Assembly (NCBI GenBank): GCA_028583415.1
Contig: CM053266.1
Location: 79,118,149-79,182,148 of the forward strand
Reading direction: 5' to 3'
Source of the DNA: Protea cynaroides
Lineage: Eukaryota > Streptophyta > Magnoliopsida > Proteales > Proteaceae
Length of the DNA: 64,000 nt
A program made the translations under genes and the position numbers. The notes beneath the pieces are model-generated. The model ran no database searches, was not told the DNA's origin, and saw nothing but the letters and a program-made list of their open reading frames with translations. Below are positions 34,973 through 45,324 of the stretch, one piece after another; position 1 is the stretch's first letter; each line of letters begins with the position of its first letter.

Positions 34973-35127
34973 CTGTAGCGGAGGTGTAGACGATGAAACA
35001 AGGAGTGCAAACCACTAACGGATCGGAGTTGTCATTGTAGCAACTTAGAGGGACGAGACGAGTCGAAGCGGAGAAGAAAGAATGGGAAATGGACTTTGAA
35101 TCAGAACTTTAAAATCTGATTTTTAGT

Positions 35128-35335
35128 CCGGGGGTCAAAAAATTCGACTAAAACCATCGACCCACCCATCGACCCTCGCATCGACCCTCGGCTCTCGAGA
35201 ATCTGACAGAGAACCAGGGGTCGCACCCTGGGTCAGACATCCTCCGACCCCCCCATCGACCCCCGGCTCTCGGGAAGAATTTTTGATTTTTTAGGGTCGC
35301 ATACTGAGGGTCGGACACCCATCGACCCTGCAGTG
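35128..35335 (-). promoter_or_regulatory. GGTCG/CGACC cluster upstream of the antisense ORF
   Basis: About nine GGTCG or CGACC cores (for example ATCGACCCTCG, GGGTCGCACC, CCGACCCCC) lie in roughly 200 bp between the antisense 5' leader and gag. They are the same motif type as C's two LTR clusters. The position fits a promoter for the antisense transcript or a shared bidirectional region with gag at 35477. Confidence 0.5.
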
Positions 35336-35476
35336 AAAACACAGCATTTTCGACAGAATGACCTGAAAATTTTGAAATTTGCATTTGTTAGTGGTTTTAA
35401 AATATGAGAATGAAGTATTTAATGATTGTCTCACGTGTTCAATGATTTTCAGGAAATCCCACTATCAGATTAGTTA

Positions 35477-36690
35477 ATGGCTGGACGCAGAGTAACCAGA
35501 CAGAGCCGTAACTCTATCCCACCACCACCACCTGGGGGGGAAAATAGCCAGACACACCCGGAAGCACAGGAAAATATGAACACGGCACCGTCCGTCATAA
35601 ATGGGCAGACAAATCCTACAAATCTGCCAGCTCCACCTACAGACTTGGCCACAGTCATATTGAACTTGGCCCAACAGCTGCAGCAAATGCAACAGACACA
35701 GGCTACTATGCAAGCTGCCTTAGGTATGACTTTTCCAGCTGCACAGACACCTCCAATGCCAGCAGGACAGGCAAGTATAGCTCCAGGGGGAAGTAACAAA
35801 GTACCCCACGCACCTCAGACTCCCAATGCAGGCTCAAGTACAAAATCTTGAGATAGCTCAAGGTGGATATCAACCCCAACCACCTATGTATGGGGCATAT
35901 GTCCCGCAGCAACTAGACCACTCCAGACTGGTGGAGCATTTTCTGAAACTGAAGCCCAAAGAATTTAATGGCAAGCCAGCAGATCCCTTATGGCCGGCAC
36001 ACTGGGTTGACGAGATGGAAAGAAATTTTATGATGATGACATTGAATGAAGAAGAGAAAGTATTGTGTGCCACCTTTATGCTGAAAGGAGATGCACACCA
36101 TTGGTGGAGGTCTACCAGGACTTATTTATTAACAAAACACGCCCAACTGACTTGGGATATTTATAAGGAGGCATTCTTTGAGAAGTACTTTCCTAGAACT
36201 TTCAGAGATTCTTTGGAAAGAGAGTTCCTGAGTTTATATCAGGGGCAGATGATCGTGGATGCATATCAACAGCGTTATGAAGAGCTGTTCTTCTTTGCAC
36301 CAGCCAGTATGCAAGAGGAAAAACACAAAGACTCGAAGGTTCGTCATGGGACTTAGGGGAAGCATCCGCAAGCATGTTCTGGGACATGAAAAGAAAATCT
36401 ATAATGAAGCTGCACAAATTGCTCGAGTTATAGAATCAAGCCAGAAGGAGAGTTATTTCATGCAAAACAGAGGTATGAAAAGGCCAGCTGGAAATTCTTA
36501 TAACGGAGGGAATAACAAGACATTCAAACCCTTCCGTGCTCAAGGCTTTACCGCTGCAACCAAGACTACGCCCGTAGCTCAACAGCAACAAAAGCCAATT
36601 ACTGAAGGTATAAAATATTTTAACTGCAATCAACTGGGACATATGGCAAGGGAATGTCCTAAGCCCAGGAAGCAGCTACATCAAGGATGA
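35477..36690 (+). pseudogene. C gag, frameshifted
   Basis: Starts MAGRRVTRQSRNS (35477) and runs 124 codons. A frameshift near 35840 continues it in 35826-36356, with FLKLKPKEFNGKPADPLWPAHWV, TFMLKGDAHHWW and RYEELFFFAPASMQ. A second shift near 36320 leads to 36259-36690, which ends with a knuckle reading YFNCNQLGHMAREC in which the first cysteine is tyrosine. This is the only gag in the window with its N-terminus preserved. The domain order matches Del/Tekay Gag, which forms the particle and binds RNA. Confidence 0.9.
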
Positions 36691-36719
36691 GTTTACGTGG
36701 TTACATCTGAGGATGCTGC

Positions 36720-37357
36720 CGCATCGCTTGATGTGGTCACAGGTATGACTTAAATTATTTTTTTAATTGTATTACATTGTATGAGCATGTAGACTAAGTT
36801 AAGATAAATCACGGGTATCGTACCTATAAATGGCATACCCGCCAGAGTACTCTTTGACTCAGGAGCTACTCATTCTTTTATATCTGTGTCATTTGGAAAG
36901 AAGTTAAATATACCCATTAAATCCTTAGACTACAAAATGCTTGTACGATCACCTATGGGATTAGAAGTGGAGTTAGAGAAAGGTTATGGACCATGTCCAA
37001 TTCTTATTAATGAAAAGACTTTGGATGCAACCTTGATCCAACTTGAGATGACAGACTTTAACGTCATCTTGGGAATGGACTGGTTAGCTCGGCATTCTGC
37101 AAACCTATTGTGTGCCGAAAAGAAGCTGACATTTAAAGACAAAGAAGGAGCAGAGTTCAGTTTTTTGGGAACCAAACTTCCCCGTAAACGAAAGCTCATA
37201 CTCTCTGCGCTGAAGGCTAAGAAGTGCCTTGAGAAAGGAGCAGTCGGTTATTTAGTATCTGTGGTCGACCTTACCAAAGAAGCACCACGAATGGAGGATA
37301 TTGATGTTGTGCGTGACTATGCAGACGTATTTCTGGAAGAACTACCAGGATTACCAC
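36720..37357 (+). pseudogene. C protease and start of pol, up to D
   Basis: The protease active site VLFDSGATHSF (about 36850-36880) is intact, followed by an open 158-codon frame (36886-37362) with VILGMDWLARHSANLL and the linker LPRKRKLILSALKAKKC. It ends at LPGLP, where D is inserted at accac. The same reading resumes as PDRATEFVIDLIPG at 47497. Confidence 0.92.
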
Positions 37358-39653
37358 TGTAAGACTTCCACTCCGTGAACCCGATCTAAACCTTGATTTC
37401 ATGTCGTAACAGGTCTTCCGATCATCACCGGGCCAGACGGGACGAGCGGATGACAATCAGGTACAAAATCGAACCAAACAAACCAACTTAAGTATGAATT
37501 TCATTCATACCGGTCGATGGTACCGGTCAACCGGTATGGTCTGCGCAGCAGACTACCAAGATCCAGAATTGGATCTCTACGGGTCCCACTTTCCTAATTC
37601 TGAATCCTAAAACTTTCCTAATCCTAAAAGGCTTCCTAAACCTAATTCCTAGCCTATTTAAACCCCTCTAAGCCTCCTGGAATCCCTTCCATTAATCCTC
37701 ACAAACCCTAGAGAGGAGAAGGAGATTGGAGAAGGAGAAGGAGCTAGGAAGGAGAAGGAAGTGCCGCCGTTGCCGTTTGATGATGCACACCTTACGCTAG
37801 TTGACGGTAAGTGTTTAAACCCATCCTCTCACATTATGACTCTATGATGGATGGGTTGTTTGGATAAATACCATGCAAAGTAGGTATTGACCTAAACCCT
37901 ACTTTGCCGTTAAACCCTAGTTTAGTCGATAAACCCTAGATTCGAGTTCTAGGATGAATACCATCAAAACTAAACTTGAATGGAGTTGGAAAAAACTCTA
38001 ACTTAAAGCTCAGACTTAGAATGTGTAGGAGGAACCCTGGAATCAATAGAGAGTGACCGACGAAAGTCAAAGATCGGGCGTATAGTCTTCCGGAGACATA
38101 CTGGTCGACTATACCGGTTGCACCCTGTGCGACCGATATGTTGCGACCGGTACCTTCCGGGGCTGGTCTGTGGGGACCGGCTGACCATACCGGTCACAGG
38201 TTTCCCCACAGTGCCACGACCGATACTGTGACCGGTCAGGTCTGTGAGTGTATTTTTGTAACCTCGTTGGTTTTCTGACCAACGTAAACCTATTCTAATT
38301 GAACCCTAATATTATGTAGGACTTTGTGATAGCACGTTTGGATCTTACGACGTGGAGCAAGCTATCGAACGAGCGTCAGGTAAGGGAATCGGACCTAAAC
38401 CCTAATAATTTAATGGACAGTAAACTGTTGTAAATAACAATGAATATGTGGATTGGTGTTTGTGCATATTACATGTCATCCTTTACTTTCAGTTATTATT
38501 ATTGTTCATGCATACTCGCTATGCTAGGATGTGATTGCTAGACATGTGATTGTTTTCGTTGGTGTGTGGAATGGGAAGGGTCTGGGGTCTGGGATCATTC
38601 CTCACACTGGCATCTTTTTGTAGTATTCTATCTTAGCATACTTAGTGCGGGTAGGGTATTAGGGGGAGGTTGTGGCACTGTGGTCTCCGGCTTGGCCACC
38701 ATGCTCTAGCTCTATCTCTATGCTGTAGGGAGTGATGTTGGGATAGAGTCTACTTGCGTATTGTTCTGTCTTAGTATGCTTGGTACAGGTAGGGTATCAG
38801 GGGGAGGTCGTGGCACTGTGGTCTCCGGCCTGGCCACCACGCTCTAGCTCTATCTCTATGCCGTAGGGAGCTGTGCTGGGATAGAGCCTACAATGATGAC
38901 ATATAGGATTGGTTAGTTGCGAGCCCAGTTTGCAAGCCCTAGTCAGTAGGGGCTTATGTATTGGTGTGGGTGGAGTATCAGGGGAGGTAGTGGATGCCTT
39001 AGCTCTATCTCTATTCCATGATGGGTGCATGTGGGTCGGTGGTGGTGTGATCTGCTGTGAAATTCCACACACTCGTGTATAGAGGTGAGGCGGCCTCCGA
39101 ATCTTTCTATAGCACATTGCAAACTTAAACCAGACCACAACATAAAATGATTGTTACTCATGCATATAATATTGATACACTGTTTGATTGTCTTATTGAG
39201 CTAAGTTGTGAGCTCACCCTTTGTATATACTTTGTTTTTAGATGATGATGGAGGTTACATGGTGGACGATTATATGAATGCTCCGACGTATGGAGGTGTT
39301 GCTGCTCTGAACGTATAGGTAGGAGAGGACGAGCATGACACTTCATGCGAGTGCCCTTTCTGTGTGTACCTTTGATTTTATTTTATTTTGTTTCAGTTAT
39401 TTTATTAAAGTGATGTAAAGATATTTAATTACGTTTGGAAATTGGATAATTGAATACTTATTTAAATATATCAATAGAATAATACTCAGTTCATTTATTT
39501 AAAAACTTTCACTGTATTTATTATATTCTAATTGTGGTTATGTGTGATGGTTTGTATGAGTGGACACGGTCTTATTGAGATCCTGGTGTGAACCGTTGGT
39601 TCAATGATGGTTTACTCACACCATTCTGGTTGGTTCAGAATTGGGGTGTGACA
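37358..39653 (+). repeat. D 5' LTR (2296 bp)
   Basis: TGTAAGAC...GTGTGACA. It is longer than its partner mainly because of a 138-bp tandem duplication beginning at 38632 and 38770 (each unit starts CTTAG(C/T)AT and contains AGCTCTATCTCTATG). The LTR frame's last exon (near 39241) has a premature TAG. Confidence 0.92.
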
Positions 39654-39669
39654 ACTTGGTATCAGAGCA
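39654..39669 (+). other. D primer binding site (tRNA-iMet)
   Basis: ACTTGGTATCAGAGCA follows the 5' LTR, with the full TGGTATCAGAGC core. Confidence 0.9.
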
Positions 39670-40985
39670 CTTGGGCTCTGTCCAACAAATCATATTGCAC
39701 TTAAATGAGTCAATGAACTGAGATAGGAAAAATTTAAAAGCTTTAATAAAAATCTACCTTAAGCACTTGTTTGATGCATGTGACTAAATAGAAAGAGCAT
39801 AATGTACTATACTAAAGGTGAAATTAATAAACAGTCATGCTTTAGATAGGAACCTGACAGGTGAGAAAAATGATAAACTTCCACTAAATTGAAAAAGGAA
39901 ACTGTATCAAGAGTATAATATAGAACATCCAAAGAGCTAGATAGGTTTATATAGGTTGCGGTGCATTATTGACTTACTCTTATGATTATAGAGGATGCAC
40001 GTACCTGATTCTAATTCTCGTACCTTGATAGAATACCTTCTTGATTCAACCTATCAATTGGAGTTATAGATGTTATTTCCTTAGAATTTGTCCTGATTAT
40101 ACCAATCTAAGCTACTCCTACGATCGACACCATGAATAGAGATATGAACCGAATGAACATTTAAAGGTTTAATCTTTTCGAATGTATATCTTTTTGATTT
40201 TATACCTGATTTACTGATGTACCAAAACTTCTCCAAATTTACTCCTGTAGTGCCTTGACCAATGGCACCATATACTCGATAGAACCTGTAACCATGAGGT
40301 TAAGAACTGTAAAACCTCTATTTCCATATATTTGGACCACCATGCAACTTAACGACCTTTGGATGCTAGTTGGATTACCATAGATTTACTCCGGATCCTT
40401 TAAACCTAAGTTCACTAGATAAAACAAGTGTTCTTCATCATACTGAATTTGAAAGAAGGAAATAAATCACTTTTGAATAAACATTCTGATTCTTATATTC
40501 CTTGACATCCGTTGATAAAGATACTTAGTTAATAAGGGAATTATTGGAAGGGAGATGATTAAATTCAGATTAGATTCTATAGCCAAGAAACCTCAGATGA
40601 AGTAATGGAAGATCTATTTCGAGATTACTGAATGGATGGATTTGTGTCATGATCTGTAAAAGAGTGCATAAGTAGGAAGTGAGAACTATCAAGAGTAGCC
40701 AGTAAAGAAATAGATAGCACTCAAGTATAGTTAAAGATGACTATATCGGTATGAATTTTGACAAGATAGAAGGTTTCTAAAGGCAGATCTAAGAGTGGAT
40801 ACAAGGATGAAGTAAAAATTATGGCATTGATAGTATTCAGATTAGTACAAGTAATACATAGTTATGCCCAATGTGAAGTGAGATGATTAAGTAAAGACCA
40901 AAAGAGTTTGGCTGAATTAATGAATTTATAAGCATATGCCCTAATGCTTATAGATAGACTTGGGATATGTAATGAGTAAATAGTC
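39670..40985 (+). other. D leader and unidentified spacer
   Basis: The first about 290 bp match the leaders of A and B. At about 39955 the sequence goes directly into the spacer that A also carries, so the antisense ORF is absent here. The spacer (39955-40975) has no long frame and abuts gag at codons reading DANAW. Confidence 0.7.
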
Positions 40986-41650
40986 AGAAGATGCCAATGC
41001 CTGGTAGAATTCTACATGGTCATACCTAGAGGTAAAGCACACTCCGATCTATTGGGCAACATTCAAAGGAGCTTTCTTCGATAAATACTTTCTGAAGAGC
41101 TTTAGAGATCAAATGAAGAAGGAATTCCTCAATCTGCAACAATCTCAATCAACTGTTGATGCTTACCAGCAAAGGTATGAAGAGTTGTTCTTCTTCGCTC
41201 CGGCAAGCATGCAAGAAGAAGAAACCAAGACCCGTAGGTTCACCATGGGATTGCGAGGAAGTATCCGAGAGCACGTCTTGGGTTTGGAAAAGAAGATATA
41301 TAATGAGGCTGTGTAAATTGCCAGGGTAATCGAATCCAGTCAAAGAGACAGTTTCTTTGCTCAGAACAGGGGACTAAAGAGGCCTGCTACTGAGACATCA
41401 GGTGGAGGCAATACTAGAACATTCCGTCCATACAGGGCTCAGTCCACTATGGTGCCTGCAAGGAACACTACTGCACCACCACCGTCACAGTTCGCTGGAC
41501 AGAACCAAAACGTTAAATATTTCAACTGTCAGCAACTGGGTCATTATGCAAGGACCTGCACTCTACCCAAGACATAACCGCCACAGCAAGGAAAGGTATT
41601 CGCAGTCACCACTGAAGAGGCAGCCGCATCACTTGATGTGGTCACTGGTA
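40986..41650 (+). pseudogene. D gag, N-terminal half missing
   Basis: Begins mid-domain near DANAW, then HTPIYWATFKGAFFDKYF, then the open segment 41113-41316 (FLNLQQSQSTVDAYQQRYEELFFF). A stop (TAA for the glutamine codon in the IYNEA-IARVIESSQ region) follows. The knuckle near 41514 reads YFNCQQLGHYARTC, again lacking the first cysteine. Compared with C it lacks roughly the first 200 codons. Confidence 0.85.
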
Positions 41651-41699
41651 TGATTCTATCCCTTCCTATTTAGCTTACTATTTTATTATGTGTGAGCAT

Positions 41700-44600
41700 G
41701 TAGAACTAAGGGATAATTAATTTCAGGAACTATAAATATAGCTGGTATACCTGCCAGAGTACTCTTTGACTCTAGGGCCACACACTCTTTTGTTTCTATT
41801 TCTTTCGGGAAGCGAATAGAATTACCTGTCAAGCATCTAAACCCAAGCTTGATAGTTCGCTCCCCACTAGGAGTCGAAGTGGCGTTGAACAAATATTTTG
41901 GACCATGTACAGTTAGCATTGACGGCCTAGATCTAGAAGCTAATCTGGTTTAACTCGAGATGGCAAACTTTGATGTCATCTTGGGAATGGATTGGTGAGG
42001 CCAACATTCAGCCAGCTTATTATGTGGTGAAAAGAAGCTTGTGCTTAAAGACGATAAGGGAAAAGAGTTTAGCTTCACTGGGACCAAGTTACCCAGGAAG
42101 CGGAAGCTGATCCTATCTGCCCTAAAAGCTAAGAGATGCTTAGAGAAGGGAAGAGTGGGGTACCTAGTGTCTGTGGTCGACATCACTGCTGAGGTGCCAA
42201 GGATGGAAGATCTAGATGTGGTACGAGAGTTTTTAGATGTGTTTCCAGAGGATCTCCCAGGTCTACCTCCAGACAGGGCTACAGAGTTCGTGATAGACCT
42301 AATGCCAAGATCAGCGCCAGTGTTTAAAGCACCGTACAGGATGGACCCTACAGAATTAAAGGAATTGAAGACCCAATTACAAGAATTGCTAGATAAGGGT
42401 TTCATATGACCAAGCATATCGCCATGGGGAGCACCTGTATTGTTCGTCAAGAAGAAGGACGGTAGTGTACGGCTATGTATCGACTACCGAGAGCTGAACA
42501 AGTTAACCATCAAGAATCGGTATCCTTTGCCTAGGATCGATGATCTATTCGATCAGTTACAGGGTGCAAAGGTTTTCTCGAAGATTGATCTCAGATCAGG
42601 GTATCACCAACTGAAGATCAAGGCCGGAGATATTCCAAAGACTGTTTTCAGGACAAGGTATGGGCATTATGAGTTTCTAGTTATGTCATTCGGGTTGACC
42701 AATGCCCCAACGTCGTTCATGGAACTGATGAACCAAGTGTTTCATGACATGTTGGACACTTTGGTCATCGTATTCATCGACGACATATTGGTCTACTCAA
42801 AGGACAGGGAGGCTCATGCAACAAATTTGAGAGCAGCCCTACAACGGCTGAGAAGGGAGAAGTTTTATGCCAAGTTCAAGAAGTGTGAATTTTGGCTGAA
42901 AGAGGTGGCTTTCTTGGGCCACGTAGTATCTGAAGACGGTATCAAGGTAGATCCAAGTAAGATAGGTGCTATAGTAGGATGGGAAGCACCAAAATCAGTG
43001 GCAGAGATTCGTAGTTTCCTTGGATTGGCTGGTTACTACAGAAGATTCGTGGAAGACTACTCAAGGATCGCCGTTCCACTTACCAGACTAACCAAGAAGG
43101 GAGAGAAATTTATATGGTCGGATGAGTGCGAGAAATGCTTTCAGACTTTGAAGTCAAGACTAGTCTCTGCACCTATCTTGACCATCCCAGCACCAACCTT
43201 ACCGTTTACCTTATATACGGACGCTTCAGGGTTGGGTCTTGGATGTGTATTGATGCAAGGAGAACAGGTGATTTCCTACGCTTCAAGATAATTGAAAGAG
43301 CATGAGAAGAATTATCCTACACATGACTTGGAGTTAGCAGTGGTAATACATGCAATCAAGACTTGGAGACACTACCTTTACGGTGAGAAGTTACAGATTA
43401 AGTCAGATCACAAGAGCTTAACCTATCTTTTCACTCAAAAGGACCTGAATATGAGACAGTGGAGATGGCTGGAGTTATTAAAAGATTATGATTGTGACAT
43501 CCAGTACCATCCGAGTAAGGCAAATGTTGTGGCTGACGCCTTAAGCAGAAAGTGGGCATTGAGACCGGAGGTAGGACCAAGTACAAATGCTGCCTTATGT
43601 GCTATAGCCTTGAGCTCAACAGAGAATGATGAAGAGTATATAATAGAGACTGTAAGAGATCCAGGGGAACAGGGCTTAATTCATAAGTTTACATTGATGT
43701 TCGCAGCCTTGAAGATCTCATTGGATCTCATAGATGAGGTCAAAGTAGCAATCCTACAGGATCCACACCCTAAGACGGTACAAGAAAACCTAGAGAAGGG
43801 TAACAACAATCTTGACTTTACCTTGGATTCAGACAAGGTACTCAGGTATCGTGGACGATTATGTATACCTGAGAGTGAGAACTTAAATATCAGAGATCGA
43901 GTTATGACAGAAGCTCATTACACTCCATACTCGGTACATCCAGGAAGCACCAAAATGTACCATGATTTAAGAAGATTATATTGGTGGAGGGGTATGAAAG
44001 CAGATATAGCTCGTTTCGTATTCCAATGTCTGAATTGCCAGCAAGTTAAAGCGGAAAGGCAGAGACCCACAGATTTACTACAGCCATTGCCAAAACCTAC
44101 TTGGAAGTGGGATTGTATCACAATAGATTTCGTCACTGGCCTACCCTTGACACCAAGGTCAGTGGATGCAGTTTGGGTTATAGTCGATCGACTTACCAAG
44201 ACAGCTCGATTCATTGTGGTCAGACCTCAGTATACCATGGAGAAGGTGGCCAAGCCATATGTAGATAATATAGTCAGACTTCATGGCGTCGTAGAGAGTA
44301 TAGTGTCTAATAGAGATCCCCGTTTTACAACAAAGTTCTGGGAAGGATTATAGAAAGCTGTGGGAACAAAGTTGAAGTTTAGTACAGCTTTTCACCCTCA
44401 GACGGACGGGCAGTCAGAACGAACTAGTCAAATTTTAGAAGATATGCTCCGAGCTTGTGCCCTAGATTTCAAAGGAGCTTGGGACGAGAAGCTATCGCTT
44501 ATCGAGTTTGCTTATAACAATAGCTACCAGGCTACAATCCAAATGGCTCCATATGAAGCACTCTATGGGAAGAAGTGTCGTACACCTCTGTTATGGAATG

Positions 44601-45202
44601 AGGTGGGAGAAAGAAGAATTGTAGGACCGGAGTTCGTTGAAGAAACTTGTCGAGTGATTGATCAGATCAAGGAAAGAGTGAAGACAACTCAAGTTCGACA
44701 GAAGCACTATGCGGATAACCGACGTCGAGATCTGGAGTTTGCCGTGGGTGATAAGGTATTCCTGAAGATATCACTGGTGTGAGGTCTGAAACGATTTGGT
44801 AAGAAGGGGAAGCTATGCCCCAGGTATGTGGGACCATACGAGATATTAACCAGACGTGGTAATGTGGCATATCAATTGGCTCTTCCACCATCTATGTCAA
44901 GCGTTCATGATGTGTTTCATGTATCATTATTGAAGAAGTATGTCAGGGATCCATCGCATATCTTGACAGTAGACTCCCTAAACCTAACAGAGGACTTAAC
45001 GTTTGAAGTGGTACATGTGATGCTCTCAAGCCGAAAGGTACAACAACTTCGAAGCAAGGATATCCATTATGTGAAAGTGCATTGGAAAAGCCAAGATGTC
45101 GAAGAAATCACTTGGGAGGAGGAGAGCGCGATGAGAAAGGAGTACCCTAACCTTTTTGACGATCAAGGTACGTTCAAATTTCGAGGCCAAAATTTATTTT
45201 AA
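41700..45202 (+). pseudogene. D pol: protease, RT, RNase H, integrase, chromodomain
   Basis: The protease site is DSRATHSF, with the active-site glycine changed to arginine (about 41770). Open frames then run 42041-42409, 42440-43291 (RT with intact FIDDILVYS, start of RNase H), 43292-44353 (RNase H, integrase zinc finger HPGSTKMYHDLRRLYWW, core with ITIDFVTGLP), 44360-44782 and 44828-45202 (chromodomain VKVHWKSQDVEEITWEEE). The separators are single stops in one continuing frame: FI-TGA-PS for arginine, ASR-TAA-LK and GL-TAG-KA for glutamine, LV-TGA-GL for arginine. All fit C-to-T changes, so D decayed mainly by point mutation. Confidence 0.93.
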
Positions 45203-45323
45203 GGGTAGGGGAGTTATGAGACCTACATGCAAATTTCGGGGATGAAATTTCTTTTAAGGGTGGGGGAGTTATGAGACCTACATGCAAATTTTGGGGATGA
45301 AATTTCTTTTAAGGGTGGGGGAG
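45201..45323 (+). repeat. D polypurine tract, three tandem copies
   Basis: AAGGGT(A/G)GGGGAG starts at 45201, 45256 and 45311, exactly 55 bp apart, with the intervening GAGTTATGAGACCTACATGC repeated. Only the last lies next to the LTR. A and B have two copies, C and Z one. Confidence 0.92.
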
Positions 45324-45324
45324 T

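Noticed and set aside
35470..35799. 109-codon minus-strand cysteine-rich ORF opposite C gag
   Set aside because: Shadow of gag's glutamine/proline-rich N-terminus; composition fully explained by the plus-strand coding frame.
39641..39680. Possible tRNA gene near GGTATCAGAGC
   Set aside because: It is the primer binding site complementary to the initiator-Met tRNA 3' end; no cloverleaf surrounds it.
45201..45323. Evenly spaced repeats resembling a CRISPR array
   Set aside because: The spacing is a tandem duplication of the polypurine region with identical intervening sequence, not unique spacers, in plant DNA.
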